Source of the DNA: Fasciola hepatica
Lineage: Eukaryota; Platyhelminthes; Trematoda; Plagiorchiida; Fasciolidae
Reading direction: 5' to 3'
Assembly: GCA_948099385.1 (NCBI GenBank)
Contig: CANUEZ040000203.1
Coordinates: 310,001-374,000, forward strand
DNA length: 64,000 bases
Both the position numbers and the translations under genes were made by a program. Shown one piece after another: positions 50,222 through 63,100 of this stretch (its first letter is position 1; each line of letters opens with the position of its first letter). The notes under the pieces were generated by a model. The model made no database searches. It was not told the origin of the DNA and worked only from the letters and a program-made list of their open reading frames with translations.

Positions 50222-50308
50222 ACAGTGCTTCCATAATTTTCAATGGTCAGTTCAGTGTTCAAGCTGCATGGAGAATCATATTATATAAATCTACTCTGCT
50301 ACTGCTCT

Positions 50309-50327
50309 ATTGCATTGTATGAGCAAT
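50309..50327 (+). other. Small inverted repeat ATTGC...GCAAT
   Basis: Five-base arms ATTGC and GCAAT flank a 9-base spacer (ATTGTATGA) at unit positions 364-382, in the conserved half of the unit. Changes in one arm occur in a few units without matching changes in the other (for example TTGTATTG near 9700 and 11810, GAGCGATC near 50748 and 51592). It is a weak stem and may be incidental. Confidence 0.4.
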
Positions 50328-51377
50328 CTGTGTGGATTGTTCATAAGGGAATGCCTTGGTTTTACTTAGGCCCATAAATAGAGAAGTGATGGAACATAGG
50401 ATTGGATCGGTGTGCGAGAATTTGGTTGTTACCGTTCAAAGCGAAAGCGAAAGCCGAAGCCAATTTGGGGATTGTGCTATATCATGTAGTGTATATGTTG
50501 AACAAAGCGTTGAGACCCATATCGAATATCCCTGTAGTTTGGGTGTTCGACTGACATTCGTTCACCCCAACCCTTGTTCGTGTCCCCGTGTGGGCTCTGT
50601 CCATGTGCAATGCTCATGATTCCCTTATCGCATCAAACAGCTGTACAGTGCTTCCATCATTTTCAATGGTCAGTTCAGTGTTCAAGCTGCATGGAGAATC
50701 ATATTATACAAATCTACTCTGCTACTGCTCTATTGCATTGTATGAGCGATCTGTGTGGATTGTTCATAAGGGAATGCCTTGGTTTTACTTAGGCCCATAA
50801 ATAGAGAAGTGATGGAACATAGGATTGGATCGGTGTGCGAGAATTTGGTTGTTACCGTTCAAATCGAAAGCGAAAGCCGAAGGAAATTTGGGGATTTTGC
50901 TATATCATGTATTGTATATGTTGAACAAAGCGCTGAGACTCATATCGGATAGCCTTGTGGTTTGGGTGTTCGACTGACATTCGTTCACCCCAACCCTTGT
51001 TCGTGTCCCCGTGTGGGCTCTGTCCATGTGCAATGCTCATGATTCCCTTAGCGGATCAGACAGCTGTACAGTGCTTCAATCAATCTCACTGGTCAGTTCA
51101 GTGTTCAAGCTGCATGGAGAATCATATTATACAAATCTACTCTGCTACTGCTCTATTGCATTGTATGAGCAATCTGTGTGGATTGTTCATAAGGGAATGC
51201 CTTGGTTTTACTTAGGCCCATAAATAGAGAAGTGATGGAACATAGGATTGGATCGGTGTGCGTGAATTTGGTTGTTACCGTTCAAAGCGAAAGCGAAAGC
51301 CGAAGGAAATTTGGGGATTGTGCTATATCATGTATTGTATATGTTGAACAAAGCGCTGAGACCCATATCGGATAGCC

Positions 51378-52646
51378 TTGTGGTTTGGGTGTTCGACTGA
51401 CATTCGTTCACCCCAACCCTTGTTCGTGTCCCCGTGTGGGCTCTGTCCATGTGCAATGCTCATGTTTTCCTTAGCGGATCAAACAGCTGTACAGTGCTTC
51501 CATAATTTTCAATGGTCAGTTCAGTGTTCAAGCTGCATGGAGAATAATATTATACAAATCTACTCTGCTACTGCTCTATTGCATTGTATGAGCGATCTGT
51601 GTGGATTGTTCATAAGGGAATGCCTTGGTTTTACTTAGGCCCATAAATAGAGAAGTGATGGAACATAGGATTGGATCGGTGTGCGAGAATTTGGTTGTTA
51701 CCGTTCAAATCGAAAGCGAAAGCCGAAGGAAATTTGGGGATTTTGCTATATCATGTATTGTATATGTTGAACAAAGCGCTGAGACTCATATCGGATAGCC
51801 TTGTGGTTTGGGTGTTCGACTGACATTCGTTCACCCCAACCCTTGTTCGTGTCCCCGTGTGGGCTCTGTCCATGTGCAATGCTCATGATTCCCTTAGCGG
51901 ATCAAACAGCTGTACAGTGCTTCCATAATTTTCAATGGTCAGTTCAGTGTTCAAGCTGCATGGAGAATCATATTATACAAATCTACTCTGCTACTGCTCT
52001 ATTGCATTGTATGAGCAATCTGTGTGGATTGTTCATAAGGGAATGCCTTGGTTTTACTTAGGCCCATAAATAGAGAAGTGATGGAACATAGGATTGGATC
52101 GGTGTGCGAGAATTTGGTTGTTACCGTTCAAAGCGAAAGCGAAAGCCGAAGCCAATTTGGGTATTGTGCTATATCATGTATTGTATATGTTGAACAAAGC
52201 TTTGAGACTTATATCGGATAGCCTTGTGGTTTGGGTGTTCGACTGACATTCGTTCACCCCAACCCTTGTTCGTGTCCCCGTGTGGGCTCTGTCCATGTGC
52301 AATGCTCATGATTCCCTTAGCGGATCAAACAGCTGTACAGTGCTTCCATAATTTTCAATGGTCAGTTCAGTGTTCAAGCTGCATGGAGAATCATATTATA
52401 CAAATCTACTCTGCTACTGCTCTATTGCATTGTATGAGCAATCTGTGTGGATTGTTCATAAGGGAATCCCTTGGTTTTATTTAGGCCCATAAATAGAGAA
52501 GTGGTGGAACATAGGATTGGATCGGTGTGCGAGAATTTCGTTGTTACCGTTCAAAGCGAAAGCGAAAGCCGAAGCCAATTTGGTGATTGTGCTATATCAT
52601 GTATTGTATATGTTGAACAAAGCGTTGAGACCCATATCGGATAGCG
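51378..52646. repeat. 3-unit duplication F, copy 1 (1,269 bp)
   Basis: Matches the next 1,269 bp with no difference that I could find by eye. Markers are CTCATGTTTTCC (51471/52740), GAGAATAATATTATAC (51540/52809), GAGCGATCTG (51590/52859), GTTCAAATCG (51703/52972), GGGATTTTGC (51736/53005), AAGGGAATCCCTTGG (52460/53729), AGTGGTGGAAC (52500/53769), GAATTTCGTTG (52532/53801) and GATAGCGTTGTGG (52640/53909). With no visible decay, this is the youngest-looking duplication in the window. Confidence 0.92.
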
Positions 52647-53971
52647 TTGTGGTTTGGGTGTTCGACTGACATTCGTTCACCCCAACCCTTGTTCGTGTCC
52701 CCGTGTGGGCTCTGTCCATGTGCAATGCTCATGTTTTCCTTAGCGGATCAAACAGCTGTACAGTGCTTCCATAATTTTCAATGGTCAGTTCAGTGTTCAA
52801 GCTGCATGGAGAATAATATTATACAAATCTACTCTGCTACTGCTCTATTGCATTGTATGAGCGATCTGTGTGGATTGTTCATAAGGGAATGCCTTGGTTT
52901 TACTTAGGCCCATAAATAGAGAAGTGATGGAACATAGGATTGGATCGGTGTGCGAGAATTTGGTTGTTACCGTTCAAATCGAAAGCGAAAGCCGAAGGAA
53001 ATTTGGGGATTTTGCTATATCATGTATTGTATATGTTGAACAAAGCGCTGAGACTCATATCGGATAGCCTTGTGGTTTGGGTGTTCGACTGACATTCGTT
53101 CACCCCAACCCTTGTTCGTGTCCCCGTGTGGGCTCTGTCCATGTGCAATGCTCATGATTCCCTTAGCGGATCAAACAGCTGTACAGTGCTTCCATAATTT
53201 TCAATGGTCAGTTCAGTGTTCAAGCTGCATGGAGAATCATATTATACAAATCTACTCTGCTACTGCTCTATTGCATTGTATGAGCAATCTGTGTGGATTG
53301 TTCATAAGGGAATGCCTTGGTTTTACTTAGGCCCATAAATAGAGAAGTGATGGAACATAGGATTGGATCGGTGTGCGAGAATTTGGTTGTTACCGTTCAA
53401 AGCGAAAGCGAAAGCCGAAGCCAATTTGGGTATTGTGCTATATCATGTATTGTATATGTTGAACAAAGCTTTGAGACTTATATCGGATAGCCTTGTGGTT
53501 TGGGTGTTCGACTGACATTCGTTCACCCCAACCCTTGTTCGTGTCCCCGTGTGGGCTCTGTCCATGTGCAATGCTCATGATTCCCTTAGCGGATCAAACA
53601 GCTGTACAGTGCTTCCATAATTTTCAATGGTCAGTTCAGTGTTCAAGCTGCATGGAGAATCATATTATACAAATCTACTCTGCTACTGCTCTATTGCATT
53701 GTATGAGCAATCTGTGTGGATTGTTCATAAGGGAATCCCTTGGTTTTATTTAGGCCCATAAATAGAGAAGTGGTGGAACATAGGATTGGATCGGTGTGCG
53801 AGAATTTCGTTGTTACCGTTCAAAGCGAAAGCGAAAGCCGAAGCCAATTTGGTGATTGTGCTATATCATGTATTGTATATGTTGAACAAAGCGTTGAGAC
53901 CCATATCGGATAGCGTTGTGGTTTGGGTGTTCGACTGACATTCGTTCACCCCAACCCTTGTTCGTGTCCCC
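52647..53971. repeat. 3-unit duplication F, copy 2
   Basis: Tandem partner of 51378-52646. Similarity at the 1,269-bp offset runs about 55 bp past the third unit and ends at 53972, where CCCCATGTGGG replaces CCCCGTGTGGG. Both breakpoints lie within about 60 bp at unit positions 160-220, as in duplications A and B. Confidence 0.92.
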
Positions 53972-55329
53972 ATGTGGGCTCAGTCCATGTGCAATGCTCA
54001 TGATTCCCTTAGCGGATCAAACAGCTGTACAGTGCTTCAATCAATCTCACTGGTCAGTTCAGTGTTCAAGCTGCATGGAGAATCATATTATACAAATCTA
54101 CTCTGCTACTGCTCTATTGCATTGTATGAGCAATCTGTGTGGATTGTTCATAAGGGAATGCCTTGGTTTTACTTAGGCCCATAAATAGAGAAGTGATGGA
54201 ACATAGGATTGGATCGGTGTGCGAGAATTTGGTTGTTACCGTTCAAAGCGAAAGCGAAAGCCGAAGCCAATTTGGGTATTGTGCTATATCATGTATTGTA
54301 TATGTTGAACACAGCGTTGAGACCCATATCGGATAGGCTTGTGGTTTGGGTGTTCGACTGACATTCGTTCACCCCAACCCTTGTTCGTGTCCCCGTGTGG
54401 GCTCTGTCCATGTGCAATGCTCATGATTCCCTTAGCGGATCAAACAGCTGTACAGTGCTTCAATCAATCTCACTGGTCAGTTCAGTGTTCAAGCTGCATG
54501 GAGAATCATATTATACAAATCTACTCTGCTACTGCTCTATTGCATTGTATGAGCAATCTGTGTGGATTGTTCATAAGGGAATGCCTTGGTTTTACTTAGG
54601 CCCATAAATAGAGAAGTGATGGAACATAGGATTGGATCGGTGTGCGAGAATTTGGTTGTTACCGTTCAAAGCGAAAGCGAAAGCCGAAGCCAATTTGGGG
54701 ATTGTGCTATATCATGTATTGTATATGTTGAACAATGCTTTGAGACTTATATCTGATAGCCTTGTGGTTTGGGTGTTCGACTGACATTCGTTCATCCCAA
54801 CCCTAGTTCGTGTCTCCGAGTGGGCTCTGTCCATATGCAATGCTCATGATTCCTTTAGCTGATCAAACAGCTGTACAGTGCTTCCATCATTTTCAATGGT
54901 CAGTCCAGTGTTCAAGCTGCATGGAGAATCATATTATACAAATCTACTCTGCTACTGCTCTATTGCATTGTATGAGCAATCTGTGTGGATTGTTCATAAG
55001 GGAATGCCTTGGTTTTACTTAGGCCCATAAATAGAGAAGTGGTGGAACATAGGATTGGATCGGTGTGCGAGAATTTGGTTGTTACCGTTCAAAGCGAAAG
55101 CGAAAGCCGAAGCCAATTTGGGGATTGTGCTATATCATGTATTGTATATGTTGAACAAAGCGTTGAGACCCATATCGGATAGCCTTGTGGTTTGGGTGTT
55201 CGACTGACATTCGTTCATCCCAACCCTAGTTCGTGTCTCCGAGTGGGCTCTGTCCATATGCAATGCTCATGATTCCTTTAGCGCATCAAAAAGCTGTACA
55301 GTGCTTCCATAATTTGCAATGGTCAGTCC
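53972..55329. repeat. Satellite units between duplications F and G
   Basis: About three units. Two have TTCAATCAATCTCACTGG without the TATAGTG change (near 54040 and 54463). Two have CATCCCAACCCTAG with GTCCATATGCAATG (near 54792 and 55215) and GTCAGTCCAGTG. The same CATATGCAATG type returns near 57370 and 57793. No genes. Confidence 0.8.
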
Positions 55330-57156
55330 AGTGTTCAAGCTGCATGGAGAATCATATTATACAAATCTACTCTGCTACTGCTCTATTGCATTGTATGAGC
55401 AATCTGTGTGGATTGTTCATAAGGGAATGCCTTGGTTTTACTTAGGCCCATAAATAGAGAAGTGGTGGAACATAGGATTGGATCGGTGTGCGAGAATTTG
55501 GTTGTTACCGTTCAAAGCGAAAGCGAAAGCCGAAGCCAATTTGGGGATTGTGCTATATCATGTATTGTATATGTTGAACAAAGCGTTGAGACCCATATCG
55601 GATAGCCTTGTGGTTTGGGTGTTCGACTGACACACGTTCACCCCAACCCTTGTTCGTGTCCCCATGTGGGCTGAGTTCATGTGCAATGCTCATGATTCCT
55701 TTAGCGGATCAAACAGCTGTACAGTGCTTCAATCAATCTCACTGGTCAGTTCAGTGTTCAAGCTGCATGGAGAATCATATTATACAAATCTACTCTGCTA
55801 CTGCTCTTTTGCATTGTATGAGCAATCTGTGTGGATTGTTCATAAGGGAATGCCTTGGTTTTACTTAGGCCCATAAATAGAGAAGTGATGGAACATAGGA
55901 TTGTATTGGTGTGCGAGAATTTGGTTGTTACCGTTCAAAGCCAAAGCGAAAGCCGAAGCCAATTTGGGGATTGTGCTATATCATGTATTGTATATGTTGA
56001 ACAAAGCGCTGAGACCCATATCGGATAGCCTTGTGGTTTGGGTGTTCGACTGACATTCGTTCACCCCAACCCTTGTTCGTGTCCCCGTGTGGGCTCTGTC
56101 CATGTGCAATGCTCATGATTCCCTTAGCGGATCAAACAGCTGTACAGTGCTTCCATAATTTTCAATGGTCAGTTCAGTGTTCAAGCTGCATGGAGAATCA
56201 TATTATACAAATCTACTCTGCTACTGCTCTATTGCATTGTATGAGCAATCTGTGTGGATTGTTCATAAGGGAATGCCTTGGTTTTACTTAGGCCCATAAA
56301 TAGAGAAGTGGTGGAACATAGGATTGGATCGGTGTGCGAGAATTTGGTTGTTACCGTTCAAAGCGAAAGCGAAAGCCGAAGCCAATTTGGGGATTGTGCT
56401 ATATCATGTATTGTATATGTTGAACAAAGCGTTGAGACCCATATCGGATAGCCTTGTGGTTTGGGTGTTCGACTGACATTCGTTCACCCCAACCCTTGTT
56501 CGTGTCCCCATGTGGGCTGAGTTCATGTGCAATGCTCATGATTCCTTTAGCGGATCAAACAGCTGTACAGTGCTTCAATCAATCTCACTGGTCAGTTCAG
56601 TGTTCAAGCTGCATGGAGAATCATATTATACAAATCTACTCTGCTACTGCTCTTTTGCATTGTATGAGCAATCTGTGTGGATTGTTCATAAGGGAATGCC
56701 TTGGTTTTACTTAGGCCCATAAATAGAGAAGTGATGGAACATAGGATTGTATTGGTGTGCGAGAATTTGGTTGTTACCGTTCAAAGCCAAAGCGAAAGCC
56801 GAAGCCAATTTGGGGATTGTGCTATATCATGTATTGTATATGTTGAACAAAGCGCTGAGACCCATATCGGATAGCCTTGTGGTTTGGGTGTTCGACTGAC
56901 ATTCGTTCACCCCAACCCTTGTTCGTGTCCCCGTGTGGGCTCTGTCCATGTGCAATGCTCATGATTCCCTTAGCGGATCAAACAGCTGTACAGTGCTTCC
57001 ATAATTTTCAATGGTCAGTTCAGTGTTCAAGCTGCATGGAGAATCATATTATACAAATCTACTCTGCTACTGCTCTATTGCATTGTGTGAGCAATCTGTG
57101 TGGATTGTTCATAAGGGAATGCCTTGGTTTTACTTAGGCCCATAAATAGAGAAGTG
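55330..57156. repeat. 2-unit tandem duplication G (period 846 bp)
   Basis: Positions 55330-56310 match those 846 bp downstream. Markers are AGTGGTGGAAC, CATGTGGGCTGAGTTCATG (55663/56509), GCTCTTTTGCATTG (55803/56649), GGATTGTATTGGTG (55899/56745), GCCAAAGCG (55940/56786) and CGCTGAGACCC (56008/56854). Differences seen are ACACACG/ACATTCG near 55632 and TTGTATGAG/TTGTGTGAG at 57087. A third copy of the junction part alone (CTTTTGCATTG to CGCTGAGACCC) is at about 57920-58130. Confidence 0.86.
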
Positions 57157-58430
57157 ATGGAACATAGGATTGGATCGGTGTGCGAGAATTTGGTTGTTAC
57201 CGTTCAAAGCGAAAGCGAAAGCCGAAGCCAATTTGGTGATTGTGCTATATCATGTATTGTATATGTTGAACAAAGCTTTGAGACTTATATCGGATAGCCT
57301 TGTGGTTTGGGTGTTCGACTGACATTCGTTCATCCCAACCCTAGTTCGTGTCTCCGAGTGGGTTCTGTCCATATGCAATGCTCATGATTCCTTTAGCGGA
57401 TCAAACAGCTGTACAGTGCTTCCATCATTTTCAATGGTCAGTTCAGTGTTCAAGCTGCATGGAGAATCATATTATACAAATCTACTCTGCTACTGCTCTA
57501 TTGCATTGTATGAGCAATCTGTGTGGATTGTTCATAAGGGAATGCCTTGGTTTTACTTAGGCCCATAAATAGAGAAGTGGTGGAACATAGGATTGGATCG
57601 GTGTGCGAGAATTTGGTTGTTACCGTTCAAAGCGAAAGCGAAAGCCGAAGCCAATTTGGGGATTGTGCTATATCATGTATTGTATATGTTGAACAAAGCG
57701 CTGAGACCCATATCGGATAGCCTTGTGGTTTGGGTGTTCGACTGACATTCGTTCATCCCAACCCTAGTTCGTGTCTCCGAGTGGGTTCTGTCCATATGCA
57801 ATGCTCATGATTCCTTTAGCGGATCAAACAGCTGTACAGTGCTTCCATCATTTTCAATGGTCAGTTCAGTGTTCAAGCTGCATGGAGAATCATATTATAC
57901 AAATCTACTCTGCTACTGCTCTTTTGCATTGTATGAGCAATCTGTGTGGATTGTTCATAAGGGAATGCCTTGGTTTTACTTAGGCCCATAAATAGAGAAG
58001 TGATGGAACATAGGATTGTATTGGTGTGCGAGAATTTGGTTGTTACCGTTCAAAGCCAAAGCGAAAGCCGAAGCCAATTTGGGGATTGTGCTATATCATG
58101 TATTGTATATGTTGAACAAAGCGCTGAGACCCATATCGGATAGCCTTGTGGTTTGGGTGTTCGACTGACATTCGTTCACCCCAACCCTTGTTCGTGTCCC
58201 CGTGTGGGCTCTGTCCATGTGCAATGCTCATGATTCCCTTAGCGGATCAAACAGCTGTACAGTGCTTCCATCATTTTCAATGGTCAGTTCAGTGTTCAAG
58301 CTGCATGGAGAATCATATTATACAAATCTACTCTGCTACTGCTCTATTGCATTGTATGAGCAATCTGTGTGGATTGTTCATAAGGGAATGCCTTGGTTTT
58401 ACTTAGGCCCATAAATAGAGAAGTGATGGA
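57157..58430. repeat. Three units related to duplication G
   Basis: Two successive units share CATCCCAACCCTAG, GAGTGGGTTCTG and CCATATGCAATG (57331-57380 and 57754-57800). The third begins with the CTTTTGCATTG to TATTGGTGTGCG junction characteristic of duplication G. This is a reshuffled arrangement of the unit types found at 54.8-57.1 kb. Confidence 0.8.
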
Positions 58431-59323
58431 ACATAGGATTGGATCGGTGTGCGAGAATTTGGTTGTTACCGTTCAAATCGAAAGCGAAAGCCAAAGCCAA
58501 TTTGGGGATTGTGCTATATCATGTAGTGTTTATTTTGAACAAAGCTTTGAGACTCATATCGGATAGCCTTGTGGTTTGGGTGTTCGACTGACATTCGTTC
58601 ACCCCAACCCTTGTTCGTGTCCCCGTGTGGGCTTTGTCCATGTGCAATGCTCATGATTCCCTTAGCGGATCAAACAGCTGTACAGTGCTTCAATCGATAT
58701 CACTGGTCAGTTCAGTGTTCAAGCTGCATGGAGAATCATATTATACAAATCTACTCTGCTACTGCTCTATTGCATTGTATGAGCAATCTGTGTGGATTGT
58801 TCATAAGGGAATGCCTTGGTTTTACTTAGGCCCATAAATAGAGAAGTGATGGAACATAGGATTGGATCGGTGTGCGAGAATTTGGTTGTTACCGTTCAAA
58901 GCGAAAGCGAAAGCCGAAGCCAATTTGGGGATTGTGCTATACCATGTATTGTATATGTTGAACAAAGCTTTGAGACTCATATCGGATAGCCTTGTGGTTT
59001 GGGTGTTCGACTGACATTCGTTCACCCCAACCCTTGTTCGTGTCCCCGTGTGGGCTCAGTCCATGTGCATTGCTCATGATTCCTTTAGCGGATCAAACAG
59101 CTGTATAGTGTTTCCATCAATCTCACTGGTCAGTTCAGTGTTCAAGCTGCATGGAGAATCATATTATACAAATCTACTCTGCTACTGCTCTATTGCATTG
59201 TATGAGCAATCTGTGTGGATTGTTCATAAGGGAATGCCCTGGTTTTACTTAGGCCCATAAATAGAGAAGTGATGGAACATGGGATTGGATCGGTGTGCGA
59301 GAATTGGGTTGTTACCGTTCAAA

Positions 59324-59343
59324 GCGAAAGCGAAAGCGAAAGC
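59324..59343 (+). repeat. GAAAGC expansion to three GCGAAAGC copies
   Basis: Same 6-bp gain as near 34783, here in a unit that also has a 1-bp deletion near 59543 and so totals 428 bp. The preceding GAATTGGGTTG is a private change, so this may be an independent event. Confidence 0.9.
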
Positions 59344-60174
59344 CGAAGCCAATTTGGGGATTGTGCTATATCATGTATTGTATATGTTGAACAAAGCGCT
59401 GAGACCCATATCGGATAGCCTTGTGGTTTGGGTGTTCGACTGACATTCGTTCATCCCAACCCTTGTTCGTGTCCCCGTGTGGGCTCTGTCCATGTGCAAT
59501 GCTCATGATTCCTTTAGCGGATCAAACAGCTGTACAGTGCTTCATAATTTTCAATGGTCAGTTCAGTGTTCAAGCTGCATGGAGAATCATATTATACAAA
59601 TCTACTCTGCTACTGCTCTATTGCATTGTATGAGCAATCTGTGTGGATTGTTCATAAGGGAATGCCTTGGTTTTACTTAGGCCCATAAATAGAGAAGTGA
59701 TGGAACATAGGATTGGATCGGTGTGCGAGAATTTGGTTGTTACCGTTCAAAGCGAAAGCGAAAGCCGAAGCCAATTTGGGGATTGTGCTATATCATGTAG
59801 TGTATATGTTGAACAAAGCGCTGAGACCCATATCGGATAGCCTTGTGGTTTGGGTGTTCGACTGACATTCGTTCACCCCAACCCTTGTTCGTGTCCCCGT
59901 GTGGGCTCAGTCCATGTGCAATGCTCATGATTCCTGTAGCGGATCAAACAGCTGTACAGGGCTTCAATCGATATCACTGGTCAGTTCAGTGTTCAAGCTG
60001 CATGGAGAATCATATTATACAAATCTACTCTGCTACTGCTCTATTGCATTGTATGAGCAATCTGTGTGGATTGTTCATAAGGGAATGCCCTGGTTTTACT
60101 TAGGCCCATAAATAGAGAAGTGATGGAACATAGGATTGGATCGGTGTGCGAGAATTTGGTTGTTAGCGTTCAAA

Positions 60175-60194
60175 GCGAAAGCGAAAGCGAAAGC
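60175..60194 (+). repeat. GAAAGC expansion to three GCGAAAGC copies
   Basis: Third example of the 6-bp gain, two units after the one at 59324, preceded by GTTAGCG instead of GTTACCG. The pair may descend from one event spread by conversion or dimer duplication. Confidence 0.88.
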
Positions 60195-63100
60195 CGAAGC
60201 CAATTTGGGGATTGTGCTATATCATGTATTGTATATGTTGAACAAAGCTTTGAGACTCATATCGGATAGCCTTGTGATTTGGGTGTTCGACTGACATTCG
60301 TTCATCCCAACCCTTGTTCGTGTCCCCGTGTGGGCTCAGTCCATGTGCATTGCTCATGATTCCTTTAGCGGATCAATCAGCTGTACAGTGCTTCCATAAT
60401 TTTCAATGGTCAGTTCAGTGTTCAAGCTGCATGGAGAATCATATTATACAAATCTACTCTGCTACTGCTCTATTGCATTGTATGAGCAATCTGTGTGGAT
60501 TGTTCATAAGGGAATGCCTTGGTTTTACTTAGGCCCATAAATAGAGAAGTGATGGAACATAGGATTGGATCGGTGTGCGAGAATTTGGTTGTTACCGTTC
60601 AAAGCGAAAGCGAAAGCCGAAGCCAATTTGGGGATTGTGCTATATCATGTATTGTATATGTTGAACAAAGCTTTGAGACCCAAATCGGATAGCCTTGTGG
60701 TTTGGGTGTTCGACTGACATTCGTTCATCCCAACCCTTGTTCGTGTCCCCGTGTGGGCTCTGTCCATGTGCAATGCTCATGATTCCTTTAGCGGATCAAA
60801 CAGCTGTACAGTGCTTCATAATTTTCAATGGTCAGTTCAGTGTTCAAGCTGCATGGAGAATCATATTATACAAATCTACTCTGCTACTGCTCTATTGCAT
60901 TGTATGAGCAATCTGTGTGGATTGTTCATAAGGGAATGCCTTGGTTTTACTTAGGCCCATAAATAGAGAAGTGATGGAACATAGGATTGGATCGGTGTGC
61001 GAGAATTTGGTTGTTACCGTTCAAAGCGAAAGCGAAAGCCGAAGCCAATTTGGGGATTGTGCTATATCATGTATTGTATATGTTGAACAAAGCGCTGAGA
61101 CCCATATCGGATAGCCTTGTGGTTTGGGTGTTCGACTGACATTCGTTCACCCCAACCCTTGTTCGTGTCCCCGTGTGGGCTCTGTCCATGTGCAATGCTC
61201 ATGATTCCTTTAGCGGATCAAACAGCTGTACAGTGCTTCCATCATTTTCAATGGTCAGTTCAGTGTTCAAGCTGCATGGAGAATCATATTATACAAATCT
61301 ACTCTGCTACTGCTCTATTGCATTGTATGAGCAATCTGTGTGGATTGTTCATAAGGGAATGCCCTGGTTTTACTTAGGCCCATAAATAGAGGAGTGATGG
61401 AACATAGGATTGGATCGGTGTGCGAGAATTTGGTTGTTACCGTTCAAAGCGAAAGCGAAAGCCGAAGCCAATTTGGTGATTGTGCTATATCATGTAGTGT
61501 ATATGTTGAACAAAGCGTTGAGACCCATAACGGATAGCCTTGTGGTTTGGGTGTTCGACTGACATTCGTTCATCCCAACCCTTGTTCGTGTCCCCTTGTG
61601 GGCTCTGTCCATGTGCAATGCTCATGATTCCCTTAGCGGATCAAACAGCTGTACAGTGCTTCCATCATTTTCAATGGTCAGTTCAGTGTTCAAGCTGCAT
61701 GGAGAATCATATTATACAAATCTACTCTGCTACTGCTCTATTGCATTGTATGAGCAATCTGTGTGGATTGTTCATAAGGGAATGCCTTGGTTTTACTTAG
61801 GCCCATAAATAGAGAAGTGATGGAACATAGGATTGGATCGGTGTGCGAGAATTTGGTTGTTACCGTTCAAAGCGAAAGCGAAAGCCGAAGCCAATTTGGG
61901 GATTGTGCTATATCATGTATTGTATATGTTGAACAAAGCGTTGAGACCCATATCGGATAGCCTCTGGTTTGGGTGTTCGACTGACATTCGTTCACCCCAA
62001 CCCTTGTTCGTGTCCCCGTGTGGGCTCTGTCCATGTGCAATGCTCATGATTCCTGTAGCGGATCAAACAGCTGTACAGTGCTTCCATCATTTTCAATGGT
62101 CAGTTCAGTGTTCAAGCTGCATGGAGAATCATATTATACAAATCTACTCTGCTACTGCTCTATTGCATTGTATGAGCAATCTGTGTGGATTGTTCATAAG
62201 GGAATGCCCTGGTTTTACTTAGGCCCATAAATAGAGGAGTGATGGAACATAGGATTGGATCGGTGTGCGAGAATTTGGTTGTTACCGTTCAAAGCAAAAG
62301 CGAAAGCCGAAGCCAATTTGGGGATTGTGCTATATCATGTATTGTATATGTTGAACAAAGCGTTGAGACCGATATCGGATAGCCTTGTGGTTTGGGTGTT
62401 CGACTGACGTTCGTTCACCCCAACCCTTGTTCGTGTCCCCGTGTGGGCTCTGTCCATGTGCAATGCTCATGATTCCCTTAGCGGATCAAACAGCTGTACA
62501 GTGCTTCAATCGATCTAACTGGTCAGTTCAGTGTTTAAGCTGCATGGAGAATCATATTATACAAATCTACTCTGCTACTGCTCTATTGCATTGTATGAGC
62601 AATCTGTGTGGATTGTTCATAAGGGAATGCCTTGGTTTTACTTAGGCCCATAAATAGAGAAGTGATGGAACATAGGATTGGATCGGTGTGCGAGAATTTG
62701 GTTGTTACCGTTCAAAGCGAAAGCGAAAGCCGAAGCCAATTTGGGGATTGTGCTATATCATGTATTGTATATGTTGAACAAAGCGTTGAGACCCATATCG
62801 GATAGCCTCTGGTTTGGGTGTTCGACTGACATTCGTTCACCCCAACCCTTGTTCGTGTCCCCGTGTGGGCTCTGTCCATGTGCAATGCTCATGATTCCTG
62901 TAGCGGATCAAACAGCTGTACAGTGCTTCGATAATTTTCAATGAACAGTTCAGTGTTCAAGCTGCATGGAGAATCATATTATACAAATCTACTCTGCTAC
63001 TGCTCTATTGCATTGTATGAGCAATCTGTGTGGATTGTTCATAAGGGAATGCCTTGGTTTTACTTAGGCCCATAAATAGAGAAGTGATGTAACATAGGAT

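Larger units (their letters stand above)
49946..50368 (+). repeat. Representative satellite unit, near consensus
   Basis: This unit is close to the majority sequence and serves as a reference. It begins with GGCCCATAAATAGAG, continues through the GCGAAAGC cluster (unit positions 73-93), a variable stretch (about 90-160), a second variable stretch around ACATTCG and CCCCGTGTGGG (about 184-230), the ACAGCTGT palindrome (269-276) with a third variable stretch (260-303), and an almost invariant end that includes TACTCTGCTACTGCTC. GC is about 44%, counted on this unit. It differs from the majority at TTTTGC (usually TTGTGC) and TATATAAA (usually TATACAAA). The second change puts a stop codon in the short frame that is open in most other units, which argues against that frame being needed. 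Confidence 0.9.
46500..51377. repeat. Mixed satellite units
   Basis: About 11 units combining markers seen elsewhere: CTTATCGCATTAAAAAGC (46815), ATTGGCTCGGTG (47015, also near 35595), type c and c-prime blocks (47454, 47879), GGCTTTGTCC with CTTATCGCATC (48902-48940, also near 43826-43862), and CTGCGAGTGGG (49315). The unit near 50530 reads CGAATATCCCTGTAG where GGATAGCCTTGTGG is usual. No perfect multi-unit duplication was found and there are no genes. Confidence 0.78.
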
